Translations under genes and position numbers: made by a program
Notes under the pieces: generated by a model
The model's database searches: none
The model's input: the letters and a program-made list of their open reading frames with translations, nothing else
Told to the model about the DNA's origin: nothing
In this document: piece by piece, positions 11,134 through 22,212 of the stretch
Layout: the number at the start of each line of letters is the position of its first letter
Numbering within the stretch: position 1 is the first letter of the stretch
Origin: Lanius collurio
Taxonomy: Eukaryota; Chordata; Aves; Passeriformes; Laniidae
Direction of reading: 5' to 3'
Length of the DNA stretch: 64,000 bases
Assembly: GCA_020086605.1 (NCBI GenBank)
Contig: JACBWW010000016.1
Location: 18,027,598-18,091,597 of the forward strand

Positions 11134-11397
11134 TGTCCTGGTTTCAGCTGAGATGGAGTTAATTTTGTTCCTAGTAGCTGGTACAGTGCTGTGCTTTGGG
11201 TTTCGTATGAGAATAATGTTGATAACACACTGCTGTTTTAGCTGTTGCTAAGTAGTGCTTACCCTAAGTCAAGGACTTTTCGGTTTCCCATGCTCTGCCA
11301 GTGTGGAGGTGCACGAGAAGCTGTGAGGGAGCACAGCCAGGACAGCTGACCTGAAGTGGCCGAAAGGATAATCCATACCACAGATCATCATGTTCAG

Positions 11398-11405
11398 TAT
11401 ATAAA
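11398..11405 (+). promoter_or_regulatory. TATA box of the LTR promoter
   Basis: TATATAAA sits about 265 bases into the LTR, just before AACTGGGGGGAG. This is the expected core promoter position at the U3/R border of this LTR type. It may still drive transcription on the plus strand; activity is not shown by sequence alone. Confidence 0.65.
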
Positions 11406-11581
11406 CTGGGGGGAGTTGGCCAGGAGCCACTTATCACTGCTTGGGAATGGGATGGTGAACTTTTGTATTGTGCATGACTTGTTTTTCTTGGGTTTTCATC
11501 CTCTCTCTCGCTTTATAATCTGCCTTACTATTTTATTATTTTTTATTATTAATTAATATTATATTGTAAGTGATGTCAATT

Positions 11582-11587
11582 ATTAAA
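11582..11587 (+). terminator. LTR polyadenylation signal (ATTAAA)
   Basis: ATTAAA lies downstream of the TATA box in an AT-rich part of the LTR and is followed by CTGTTCTCAGCCC. The order and spacing fit an R-region polyadenylation signal. Confidence 0.55.
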
Positions 11588-11707
11588 CTGTTCTCAGCCC
11601 ATGGGTTTTACTTTTTTTCTAATTATTGTCCCTACCCCACTAGGTTGAGGGGGACTGAAAAAGAATCTTCATAGTACTTAGTTGGCTGCTGGGGTTAAAC
11701 CAAGACA

Positions 11708-11712
11708 TGCTC
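11708..11712. repeat. Right target-site duplication of solo LTR (TGCTC)
   Basis: It is identical to 11129-11133 and follows the terminal CA of the LTR directly. Confidence 0.85.
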
Positions 11713-13390
11713 TCATGAGCAGTCTCCTTTTCCCCTAGCACCAGGTTCAGCTTTCAAATGCACTTTTAAGTCATATTCAGCTCTCTCCTGAACCAGAAGA
11801 AGCAGACTGTGTTTGCTGCCTCCTGCAGCCTGATTGAGGACTGGTAACACATCCATCAGTACACAGGAGTTATTTGAGTCTGTGGAGTAGCATCAGGAGC
11901 ACTGAGAGCTGGCCAAAACTGGGAATTCAACCTTCCAGCAGTGGCCACTGCTCTGCCTCTGTTTCAAAGCAGCAGAAACCAGGGACCTCAAACATGAATG
12001 GACTTTGTGTCTGTATCAGAACCAGAGACCCTTGGAGTGTGGGTATTTATTTGCTTGACCTTACCTCCTCCTGGGACATTTTTAGTGTGTCTTGTCCTGT
12101 CCCCACATGATTGGCTGTCCTGTCACACAGCAGTGCCAGAGTGGGAGAAGGTCCCAGAGCTGCTCTCTGAACCTTTAGGATCCTGTGGGAACCCTCGACT
12201 ACTGCCTTAGGTCCTTTAGGGGTCTGAAAAAACAGCAGACTGGAAGCGTCTGTGGACCATGATCCTTATTTATACAGAAGTATAATCTCTCTCTAAAGGT
12301 GTATTAGGGGAGTGATCTGTGTCCCCCTGTGCAGGCTGAGCTGAAGCACAGTGAGGCTAAGTGACAGGAGCAAGGTTGTGCAGATAACTTGTGGCAGAGC
12401 AAGAACGGCAGCCCAGCAGTGTTGTGAGCTCTTGTCACCACTGCTCAGTGTCAGAGCTCTGGCCACCTTGCCTCCCTGCCCACCCAGCCAGGCAGCCCGC
12501 TCCTTTCTCCTTCAGACTCTTAAAATAAGACTCGCAAAGCCTCGAGCGTGGTTTCGATTTCATTAATAAATCCCTGCTTGCACTTGAAGCTGCTGTGCCT
12601 TTTAAAACATTATCCATGGCTCTGGTTACACTCCTGATGAAAGCAGGCATGGCCCTATTAGTTTTCATGGCAAACAGCACTGCCACGTCCTGCGATCCTT
12701 TACGCACTTGGTGTAACCCAAGTTTCTCAGGAAAGGGAGGGGGCAAAAAAGGCATCTTGAAAGGCAGTGTCCTTCTCCTTCACTGCAGACCAAGGGCATT
12801 GCACACTTGAAACCCCCCCCGAAACAGCTTTCAGTAAACTATACCATTTTAAAAATAGTTTTAATTTTTTAAAAAATTGCTACCAACAATTACCGCCTGG
12901 CTCTGCAGCTCCCACCTGATGCCTGTGTCCCTCCAGCCCTGGACAGGGGCTGTACTAAGGGGCAGGAATGGGCATGGGGTGTGGAGAAGGGAAACAGGAC
13001 TTGCATGAGCCGTGAGGGGCAGCAGCTGCTCTGTAGTGCAGTCTCCATGGCTCAGAGAGGAGGTGTTTTAGTGGGGAGCAGAGTTAAGTGTCCATGGCCA
13101 ACCTGTGTGAAAAACCCACCCCATGGCAACAGGTTTGCTCTGGGTTATTAATCCCATATCTGCAGATGGGTAAACTGAGGCACAAAGGGGTTAATTCTCG
13201 GTAGTGGTAGAGGATGGGGAGGACAAGGGGAGCTCTGTTCCAAAACTGTTGAGGAACCCTTCAGCTTTGGTCTGTCCCATAGGCAGTGCTTGGAGACCTT
13301 CGTGGAAGTGGGTTTGCAGCGAGAGCAGAGAGACTGTGCTCAAACAGGCCAGCAGGAAGCCAGCTCGAGATGCAGGACTGTGGCAGAGAT
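11713..13390. other. Non-coding sequence with a CpG-retaining block at 12525-12735
   Basis: Most of this stretch is featureless. Positions 12525-12735 differ: AT-rich words (CATTAATAAATCC, TTTTAAAACATTATCC) alternate with several CpGs (ACTCGCAAAGCCTCGAGCGTGG, TGCGATCCTTTACGCAC). In CpG-depleted bird DNA, retained CpGs next to TAAT words often mark conserved regulatory sequence. Without a second genome this is only a suggestion. No gene is seen. Confidence 0.35.
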
Positions 13391-13560
13391 GAAAGGAAAT
13401 AGAGGAAGGAAGGGGGAAAGCAAAGGAAAGAGGCAAGGAAAGGGGAAAGGAAAGGGGAAAGGAAAGGGGAAAGGAAAGGAAAGGAAAGGAAAGGAAAGGA
13501 AAGGAAAGGAAAGGAAAGGAAAGGAAAGGAAATGGACAGGAAAGGAAATGGACAGGAGGA
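13391..13560 (+). repeat. (GGAAA)n microsatellite with changing repeat unit
   Basis: Three sub-arrays are visible. From about 13430 to 13470 a 12-base unit (GGGGAAAGGAAA) repeats. From 13471 to 13530 there are 12 exact copies of the 5-base unit AAGGA. From about 13521 to 13557 a 17-base unit containing AAATGGACAGG occurs twice. All are purine-only or nearly so on the plus strand. Open frames through it encode repetitive GKGKGK or SFPFLSF strings and are artefacts. Confidence 0.95.
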
Positions 13561-14599
13561 GAAAGATATTAAGAAAAAAGAGAAAAATGAAGTGAGAAAA
13601 AAAAGTGAGAATAAGGAGGAAAGAGGGAGGAAAGGAAGCTCCCTTTGCATTTCCCAAAGCAGACAGCTGCTGAGGGCCATGCTCCCTCTCTCCTGCCCTG
13701 GATCCCACATCTCCACCTGTGTCCCAGCATGTTCCCTGCTCCACAGAAGTGAGGGCTGCCCTGCCCACCCCAGAGCTAAGCCTGGCAGCTGTCAGAGGGG
13801 CTGGATGGCCAAGCTCTGGGCTGGCTTTCTTGCTGCTCACACAGGGCAGCCGGGAGAGGGTGGCAGGTGAGTGAGGCACAGTCATTGCTACAACAGATGG
13901 CAGAGGCATGACATTACATGGCAGGGCTATTATTTACTGAGTGCTCGTGTTTGTCATGGCTGAAGATGACATCTTATTAAGGAGTCATGACTCTGGGCGA
14001 TTTTTTTAAGCCTGGGGGCCAAGAAGGCTAATGAACAGGGATAGCTCCAGGAATAGATGGAGGGAAGTGCTGTTTTCAGGTCACAGGCAAAGCTGACTAA
14101 TGTTTCACTGACCTGATTTCTGGGTGATTTCCAGGCACATCTTGCTCCTGCTGATTAGAGGTGGATGCATCTTGCCATGGCTGTACTGTGCTGGCTCAGG
14201 GGGAAGCTGCTCTCTCAAGAGACCCTGTGGCAAGGGAGCAAAGCCTGAGATGTGTCATGAGAAAGCTCCCACCCACAGACAGCCAAACACCAGTGCTCCT
14301 GCAAACAAGGGCATGTGGCAGGCAATGACTTTTGGGCAGGTTTCCCCAAATCTCACCTTGCAGGAGGTTTGGAGGAGGGCTCTCAGAGACCACACACAAT
14401 AGCTGGGGGAGCATGGGAAGCAGGACCCCGCTTGTCACTGTGGCACTTCCACTCCTGTGTGATGCTTGTCAGGACAACTAGACCAACAGCAGGGCTGCCT
14501 GCCTCATTTTGACCCCCTCAGCCTGCCCTGGCACCACCTCTGCAAGACTTGCCCTCCTTAGCCTGAAACAAGAGCTGTCTCCCTGCAGCTCCCATGCAC
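13561..14599. other. Non-coding sequence, nothing recognised
   Basis: A purine-rich stretch continues to about 13640 next to the microsatellite, and the rest is unremarkable. No exon, RNA gene or transposon is recognised. Confidence 0.45.
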
Positions 14600-15075
14600 T
14601 GGCTCCTTATCGCTGACCCGCTCTGTCAGTGCAGATGCTTGACTAATGTTCCCTTGTAAAATGTTGTGTTAAGCACATTCCAGGCTCTGACATTAAATAC
14701 TTGGGCCAGGGCAGCGCTCAGCCTCCGGCGGACGCAGCGCTGAGCCAGCCCCAGCCACACGCCGGTGCTGCCGCAGCCAAATTTGCTTTTTTCTGCCCCG
14801 TCCCCACCTCCCCCTGCCCTCCCTGCAGCACAGCCAGCGTGGGCAGTGGGGGAAGGAGGCAGTGGGCAGGACCACGGCTGTCTGGCAGATGAAATAATAA
14901 TTACCCCAGCCGCCTCCGGCCTCCCTCGCATTCCTCTGTGCTAACAGCTCGGCTTATTTTGTTTTCATCCGCAAATATTGACTCGTCGGGTTCTTTTCAC
15001 CTCGTGCCTATTAAAAAGGCATTGCTCAGAGTATTGTTATTGAATTTGTTCTGCAGCTGCGAGAAGCATCCAGCG
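14600..15075. other. CpG-retaining, enhancer-like block
   Basis: This block contains a GC-rich core with many CpGs (14700-14780, including CTCCGGCGGACGCAGCG), then an AT-rich part with CATCCGCAAATATTGACTCG, TATTAAAAAGGCATTG and TATTGTTATTGAATTTG. It stands out from the CpG-poor DNA on both sides and holds no repeat I recognise. Such composition is typical of conserved non-coding elements or small CpG islands. Conservation cannot be seen from one sequence, so the role is inference. Confidence 0.35.
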
Positions 15076-18000
15076 GCTTGAAGGAATTCACCCACACCGT
15101 CAGCACAGGCCCTGAGGGCTGTGTGCCCTCCATACCCTCCGAAACTGCTGTGCCTGCTGCTCCCCAAGGGACAGGGCCTGGTTCTGGCTCAGCAAGGATT
15201 CTGCCCAGCCTTTCCACCAAGGGGGAGATCAGGATGGTGCTGAGGATGAGGCAGAACTATGATCTGCTCCTGGGGAATGCTGCTTTGCTGCTCTGTACCT
15301 CAGTTTCTCTGTTCAGCTTTGTGATTCCTGACCATTTTTGTAATGTGCTGGGAGTGTTAATTATATACATGAGGTTTAACAGCCTGGCCTTTTGTTGCTG
15401 CAACTTGTCCTCCAATATTCACTTCAGCTTGAAGATGTAGGATTTATTTCCAGATGCCTTAACCTGGCTGGAGCAATAACCAGAAAAATAAATCCCTTAA
15501 TTTCTCACTGAGCTGAATTTTCTGGGTAATTAGTGAGCATGACAGCAGTGCTCTCACAGGTCCAGTGTGAGAGTTTGGGATCATGGTTGGGGGGAATGTT
15601 GGTGCCTCTCCCCCCTGCAGGTGGTGTCTGGGGTGAAGGAGAGGGATGTACAATCTCTCCCCACTTTCCCCACAGAATTCAGCCAAGGGCAGGGGCAGCG
15701 GGAGAGCAGCCTGCTCGTGAGGAAAGCCCCTGTTTCGGCAGCTGTGCTCGGCTTTGGCATCTCTCCCAGAATAAAATTGACTGGCACCACATTCCCAGGG
15801 ACTGCCCTCTGTCCCCAGCCCTCCCTCCAGGGGAAATCCCAGGGATGCCAGCACTCTGCCAGCAGCTCTCACCTGATTCCCAAATGGGAATAGGAATTGA
15901 GACAGGTGAGAAAGGCTGAAGTGTCAGAGGGCAGCCTGGGGTGTGTGTCCTTATTGAAACCTCTTCCTCTTACCTGTGAGTGTCCCAATGGACCCTTCTC
16001 CATCAGGGGTCTGACAGATGCTTGTTCCTGTGGATAGGCTGGGCTCTGGTGACCCTTGGGATCCTCTATGTGCACATCTATGGCAGGATCCTTGCCTCAA
16101 CTTCTCCACCCTTCTAACCTCCCTCCAGATGCCTTTTTAAACTCTTCCAGCATGAAAAGAGCCAGCAGGTGAAATCCCGGCTCACCACCCCTGCCTACAC
16201 CCCAAAAATAACCACCAGCCAAGTGTGGGACATGAGGAAGAGCCGTGACCCCCTGGTGAAGGGATGCTCTTTCTGGGGGAGGGATAGATGGTGTGTGGCA
16301 CCTGATCCCAGACTCCCTGCACTGAGCAGGTTGTCTCCTGCCTTGTGACCAGCCTGCAAAAAGGAAGGTGGCCTCCTCCTTCTCCCAGCGCCTGTTTGTG
16401 GAAGGCAAATGTCAGCGTTGTCATGCCCAAGTGTTTATTTTGGAAACAGCCAGGGACCTGGCCAGCAGGCACAGGGGACATGATCCTCCTTCATGGCAAG
16501 GAGGATCGGCCACCCGGCGGCGGCTCCAGCCATGCCCCACTGAGGATGTGGCTTGGCCAGAGGGCACTTTTCTCCTGCCTTCGGCCTGCACCACATCAGG
16601 TGTCTCATAGATACTGACCAGGCACAGGGGGGCATCATGCTGGGCCCAGGTGGCAGCCAGAACCCAGAGAACACCTGGGGGTACCTGGGGGTACCACTGA
16701 CCCTCGGGGTGATCCATAAGGGCGCTGGCTCTGGCGAACTCCCAGGGTCATTCCAGGCATAGCAGCTCCATGTTCCTGGGGTGGGAAGAAAACCATCTCT
16801 GAGAAGTGTCCTGTTCGCCTGACCTTTGGTCTCCAAATATTTAGGATCCCACAGGGTACAGTCACAAGCCTTGTTCAGCTTCAGTGTGATGCCATTTGCC
16901 TCCTGCCTCAGCTGTCCCCAGTAATTCATCTCTGGCTTGCTGATCTGGGGATGTGGAAGATCCTCTAGCACCACCAGGCTTCCCTGAGGTGAGTGCAGGC
17001 ACCAGAGCAGCCTCCCAAGCCCTGTCTGTCCCTTGTTTCATGCACACCCACATTCCCCCCTTGTCACAGGCTGATGGTCACCAGGAATTGAGGGCACCAT
17101 CCATGGAGGGCAGTCCCCTGTCCCTGGCAGCGTTCACTCTTCCCTCCCTAGTTTGCATCTGTCACTATTCCAGCAGTGACAAGGGAGAGATCAAACATGG
17201 ATGGAGTGACCAAACCCTGGCAAAGTGTTGGACTTTGCATTAGGGAAGATGCTGGGAAAGGGCATTTGGGGAAGTCTGTGTAATAATCAGGAGGAGAAAA
17301 CTGGGATTTACATGAGCCAGCAGCAAACTAGAGAAGCAACCCCAGACCCCAACCTAGCCTGGAGTTTTTTGGTCAAGGGCAAGGACTGGTGGCTTTGGGT
17401 AGGCTCAGAGCTGAGCCCTTGGGGGCTCTGAGCTTGCGGGCAGAGGATGGCATAAATTAGGAAGGATGCTCTTCTCTCCTGGGGTGGTTGTGGATTTCCT
17501 ATCCCTGTTTCATGAGTTCCTAGAGGTATCTCTGTCCTGTGGTTTTTTGGAAGAAAAAGCTGACTGGAGAGGACTGGGCTGAGGCTGGGGACCTTCAGAA
17601 AAAAACTCCAGGAGGAAGATCTGTGTTTGGACAATTACACCACCTCAATGAGGAGGGAGAGTGCTCGTGTGGCAAGTCCTTGAGGAAATGACACTCACTG
17701 TCACTGAGGCTGCAAGGGGAGAAGAGCTCAGGAGGAGGATGCAGAAAGTAGGAGTGACACTTTTAAAGAGGCCATAGTGGCTACTGAATATTCTTTGCTC
17801 TGACCATAGGTACAGCTTATTGTACATGCTAAAATGCCAGGCCTGGCCATTTTGGTTGAACATCCACTTCTTCCACAGAGGACTCTCCTATTCATAGCTG
17901 ACACAGAAGATAAGGATTCCTTAACCCTATAAGAGTCAATGCTTTATGTGAGACAGGGCCATAAGGTTGTGTCCATCAGAGACCATTGAGCCAGAAGTCC

Positions 18001-18130
18001 CAGACAGATCCTGCTGTTCAGAAGTCCCTTTGCTACTGCTTGCCATGGGCTGAGGATGGCAAAACCCCCAAACTTCAGCCTGCATGGTTTTATGATGAGC
18101 TAAAAGTTTATGATGCTTCATGGACAAAAG
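15076..18130. other. Non-coding sequence, no recognised gene
   Basis: It contains a minus-strand open frame of 179 codons at 16435-16974 in GC-rich DNA. The predicted protein has no domain, signal peptide or membrane segment I recognise, and the length is within what chance gives across 64 kb in six frames. A short tandem (ACCTGGGGGT, twice) lies at about 16678-16697. No transposon was recognised. Confidence 0.45.
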
Positions 18131-18480
18131 GGGTTTTTAAAAAGCTCTTTTAAAATGAAAATTTATGAAACTAAATTATCACTGATTATATTTTCATACT
18201 TTTTATTAAATTAGAGGTGATTTTTCAGCATGCTGCCTGAAATCTTGATAGTAATTCTTTTATTGGCCAGACACTACATTTTCCTGCCAAAAGCCGTATT
18301 TCTGATGGTTTCCAAAAATAACAATAATTGCAACACAAAATGCTGATGAAAAATCATTAAAAAGGTGCCAGTTTTAAATAATGTGAAAAAAAGGTGGACT
18401 TTTTTCTTTTTCAGATGTATTTGTTTTCTTGAGAGAAGAGAAACTTTAAGTGATCACAGCAGCATGGCTTAGATTTTCAG
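18131..18480. other. AT-rich, homeodomain-word-rich block
   Basis: The segment is clearly AT-rich and unique, with repeated AAATTA, TTATTAAATTAG, TAATTC, AACAATAATTG and CATTAAAAAG words. These contain the TAAT/ATTA core used by homeodomain proteins. It is not a simple repeat. It is a candidate regulatory element only. Confidence 0.25.
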
Positions 18481-21064
18481 CTGATGCAAGTCAGGTCATC
18501 CCCACAGGGGCTGGCACTGTGTTGCATGGAGGGAAGGTTTAGCCCCATGTGTTTATATGATGTCTTCACCCCTCTCCATTTGCTGCTGAAACCACTGGTA
18601 GCACTCCTTTCTGCACCAACAGGGCTGCAACTGAATGCTGTAGAGCAAAAACCCCTATGGAGCTAGACAGAAAATCATAAGCAAATGAAAAATGGAAGTT
18701 GAAAGGTGAGGTTTGAGGAGAGGAAGTGACTCATGGGTTGGGAATGAGGGATGGGGTCTTGGGGACGCTCGGCAGCTCGAGCTTCAGTGACCCCCGACTG
18801 TGAGGAGTCGTGGGGAGGACAGAGGAGAGGCCAAGCATGGAGCAATGAAATGAACAGTCGAGCCCAGGGAGAGCTGTGAAACCCTGGAAGACAAGTCCAT
18901 GGCGGTCATGCAGAAAGGGGAGGAATACCCAGCCTTTCCAGACTGTCTGAGATGTTTATCCTTCCCTCTGCTTTGGCTGGGGGCTGTGTGAGACACGACG
19001 ATGTAGAGACCCGAGGGAAGCCAGGAAAGCTGATGCATCTACAGCAATGGCTTAAAGATGTGTTCAAGCTCCTGACTCCGCTTCTGCTGTGCTGATGGGA
19101 AAGGGGCAGCATTTCCTATGCCACTGTAGCATAAAGGAATGGAGCAGCGTGTTTGAAATAGTTTGGATATCCTCAAATGAACCCTCTGACCTCCTCCTGC
19201 AGAAGCCATCAGAACCCAGCTGAGCCATCATGAGTGTGCAGCCAGGGCTGGGTGAGTCGGCGAAGGACGTGTGGATGCAGCGGTGGCACACAGGTACCAC
19301 ATCAAAGAATGGAAATATGGGGGGGAGTCAGGAATCCTGTCCCCACCACCCTCCAGGAAATCTGTGTCTGTGTGTGGTGGGGTTTGGTGTGTTTGGTTGT
19401 AAAAAACCCTATTTGGATGCCTGCTGTGCCTCAGCAGAAGGTGCCTGAAACGTCGCAAAGACCTTGTGCCCACAAAATGGGGCTGGCTCAGGAGTAAGAG
19501 AGCTTCTTGCAAAGGTTCTGCAGTGGCAGCTGGAGATGGAGCTGTGTGCCCACCCACTGGTGTTCTCCGCCTGCCCTAATGCCATCTCCCTGCTGCCTGC
19601 ACCCTCCTGTCCCACTCCACATGGCTCCCAGCTCCCGTGGCATCCTCACAGCTCTGAGATCACACAGAGGGCAAGTTACAACAGGCACCCTTGGTTTCCT
19701 CTGCCTTTGGAAACACTGAGTTGTTCTTGGCTTTGTTAGAGACTGATTTGCATAGAAGGGAAACCCTTGGCTGTAATTGACTTAATCTGGGCATGGTTTT
19801 CAGAGGAACACAACGCTTACTGGGGAGTTGTGGAGCAAAGTAAATTTTCCCACTATTCAGGGGAAGGAACTACATCTATTTTGATAATAGATATCTGCTT
19901 TTTCAGGTAAATAAAGCTTTTCATTTCACCTCACCATAGTGAAAATAGACTTTACCCTAAGCTATGGCACCAGTTTGTGTCATTTAATTTATGACCATCC
20001 AGATACATCTCTGCCACTCGTGCATGGTTTGGCTGAAGTATTTCTAGGGGCAAAGAAGGCTGGAGCTGCTGCTTTCTCTGGAAAATGCAGCAGTTGCCTG
20101 GAAACCTTATTGATGTCTGAGTTGCCATGTGCTAGGACACTAAAAAGATTTAATTCAGGGTCTGTTCCCCCAGGGGTATATAACACAACCTCAAGGAAAA
20201 GGAGCTGAAGGGGATCTCTTGGTACTTCAACTTCTCTATCTGATCATCTCTTCTGGGGACAGAGAAGGAAGAATCCTGTTATTTGGAACATGAAATTATT
20301 ACTCCAGCTATCACAGCGTGGAGATATCCCATTACCCAGGTTTTAGCAAGAGGCAGAAATGCAGGTTTTAATGATTTCTTCTGTATGGAAAGTCCCAGAA
20401 ACACCACAGAGAACCTACCAAAGCCCTGGCTGGGCTTCTGCTGTCATGGAGTAGTTTCCACGCTCACATCCAAAAGGCTTGTGGCCAACCTGGTTTAAAC
20501 CCAGCATGAGATGGAGCTCAGCGCAGAGGAAGAGCCAGTCAAGGTATGCTTGTCATTTCCTATCTCTTTTGATAAATCTGCAACACTAAGGAACTAAAAC
20601 TGAGCTTTTGCAAACTGTCTAAGAGAATTTCTCTCTTGCTTTCCTAGGCCAGCACTTGGATGAGGCTTGGCAAAAGTTTCATTGTGGATTCTACTGGGCA
20701 TAATACTGGAGACTTTAATTGTTGTAGGAGTTGGCTTGGAGTCCTATTTTCTTGAACACTGCTGAGACAAATATTCTGGCTAAGGAATCAACCCAGGCAC
20801 CCACTAACTTGGAGGCAGCACGCAGGGCCAAGCATTGCTGTGGAGCACTGAGGAATCCTGCTGCATTCAGCCTGGCTGTGCCCTTCCACAGAGCCAGTAG
20901 GGGCCATCACTTTGGGCCATGTGCTTAAAGATCACTTAAAGAACCCAAACCCTGCAAAACAGCACTGCTCTGGAGCCAGAGAAGCAATGTCCCTGATGCC
21001 ATCTGTCACAGCTTGGTGGCCACCCTGTGTGTGTGTTAGCCCTGTGTTGTCGCATTTATCACAT
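18481..21064. other. Non-coding sequence before the large CR1
   Basis: No gene or repeat is recognised up to the CR1 body. Open frames are all under 110 codons, except one of 133 that runs into the CR1. Diverged CR1-like sequence may extend leftward to about 21010, where GCCCTGTGTTGTCGC loosely resembles the preceding CR1 segment, so the left border is approximate. Confidence 0.4.
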
Positions 21065-21797
21065 GACATCCTTATCTCCCCATTGGAGAGACATGGATTT
21101 GAAAGGTGGACTATTCGGTGGGTAAGGAAGTGGCTGGATTGGTGCAGTCAGAGAGTTGCAGCCAATGACTCTGTGTCTAGGAGGCTGGTGGTGAGTGCTG
21201 TCCCTCAGAGCTGTGTCATGGGACTGGCACTCTTTAAGATCTCCATCAATAACATCAATCTCCATCTCCCAAAGATGGTGGGATCGAGGGACCCTCAGCA
21301 AGTTGGCAGGTGACACCAAGCTGAGTGGGGCAGCTGACACTCCTGAAGGATGGGACATCACCCAGGGGGACTTGGACAAACTTGGGAAGTGGGCCCAGGG
21401 GAAACTAATGAAGTTCAACAAGTCCAAGTGCCAGGGGCTGCACCTGAGTCAGGGCAATCCCAGACACTGGTATGGAGTGGGAGAAGACATCACTGAGGGC
21501 AGCCTTGCGGAGAAGATCTTGGGAGTTCTAGTGGATGAAAGGCTGGACATGCACCCAGCACAGAAGAACAACCAAATCCTGGGCTGCATCCATAGCAGTG
21601 GGGCCAGAAGATCAAGGGAGGGGATTCTCCCCCTCTGCTCTGCCCTTATGAGAGCTCACCTGGAGCACTGCACCCAGCTGGGGCCCCCAATGCAAGAAAG
21701 TCTTGGACCTGCTGGACTGGGTCCAGAGGAGGCCACAAAGGTGATTAGTGGGATGGAGCAGCTCTCCTATGGAGAGAGGAGAGAGAGATGGGGTTGA
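21065..21797 (+). pseudogene. Decayed CR1 reverse-transcriptase fragment
   Basis: The coding remnant is the C-terminal part of the CR1 ORF2 reverse transcriptase. It is read in one frame to about 21280 and in another from about 21285 to 21797, so there is a frameshift near 21280. The second frame contains LAGDTKL at 21303-21323. In this family the active-site motif is normally F/Y-A-D-D, so the first catalytic aspartate is replaced by glycine. Downstream GDLDKL, LMKFNKSKC, ILGVLVDERL and SREGILPL still show family resemblance. After a stop at about 21798 the remaining C-terminal region is out of frame. The endonuclease and N-terminal RT are absent. It cannot encode an active enzyme. Confidence 0.9.
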
Positions 21798-22164
21798 GCC
21801 TGGAGAATAGAAGGCTTCATGGAAGAACTCATTGCAGCCTTCCAGTAGCTGAAGGGAGCTTATAAAAAAGAGGGTGAGTGACTTTTTACACAGGCAGGTA
21901 GTGACAGGACAAGCAGGAATGGTTTCAAACTAGAAGAGAAGAGATTTAGATTAGACATTGGGACAAAATTCTTTATTGTGAGTGTGGTGAGGCACAGGCT
22001 GCCCAATGAAGCTGTGAATTCCCCATTCCTGGCAGTGTTCAAGGCCAGGTTGGACTGGGCTGGGAGCAACACCATCCAGTGGGAGCTGTCCCTGCCCATG
22101 GCAAGGGGTGGATCTAGGTGATCTTTAAGTTCTCCTTCAACCCAAACCATTCTATGATTCTGTG
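21065..22164 (+). mobile_element. 5'-truncated CR1 LINE, 3' 1.1 kb
   Basis: The sequence follows the avian CR1 order: end of the reverse-transcriptase coding region, then C-terminal ORF2 words (TGGAGCACTGCACCCAGCTG, GGGGCCCCC, GAGGCCACAAAGGTGAT), then the 3' part with AGATTTAGATTAGACATTGGGA, AAATTCTTTATTGTGAG, GTTCAAGGCCAGGTTGGACTGG, CCCTGCCCATGGCA and AACCCAAACCATTCTATGATTCTGTG. It ends with the CR1-specific 8-mer, two copies of ATTCTRTG at 22149-22164. CR1 copies are usually 5'-truncated and lack target duplications, as here. Substitutions and indels throughout show that it is an inactive copy of moderate age. Confidence 0.95.
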
Positions 22165-22212
22165 AGTCCGGGGTTCTAAGATTCTAGAATTCTAGGATGC
22201 TAGGATTCTGTT
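22165..22212 (+). repeat. Degenerate ATTCTA tail after CR1
   Basis: After the two CR1 terminal 8-mers the sequence continues with TTCTAAGATTCTAGAATTC and TAGGATGCTAGGATTCTG, an imperfect repeat of a 7-8 base ATTCTAG-like unit. It is best read as a decayed or slipped extension of the CR1 3' microsatellite tail. Confidence 0.6.

Larger units (their letters stand above)
11134..11707 (+). mobile_element. Solo LTR of an ERVL-like endogenous retrovirus
   Basis: The 574-bp element begins TGTCCTGGTTTCAGCTG and ends GGGGTTAAACCAAGACA, giving the canonical TG...CA ends, and is flanked by the exact 5-bp duplication TGCTC. The sequence strongly resembles an abundant songbird LTR family I know: it contains CTAGTAGCTGGTACAGTGCTG, AGAATAATGTTGATAACACA and GACAGCTGACC in the expected order. 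A TATA box (11398-11405) and an ATTAAA signal (11582-11587) are in the right order for U3-R-U5. No internal retroviral genes and no second LTR are present, so recombination between LTRs has removed the provirus. The intact duplication argues against later rearrangement. The family name needs a repeat-library match. Confidence 0.9.

Noticed and set aside
13290..13909. Open frames on both strands across the GGAAA microsatellite
   Set aside because: The predicted proteins are mostly repeat translation (GKGKGK or SFPFLSF), so they are artefacts of the tandem repeat.
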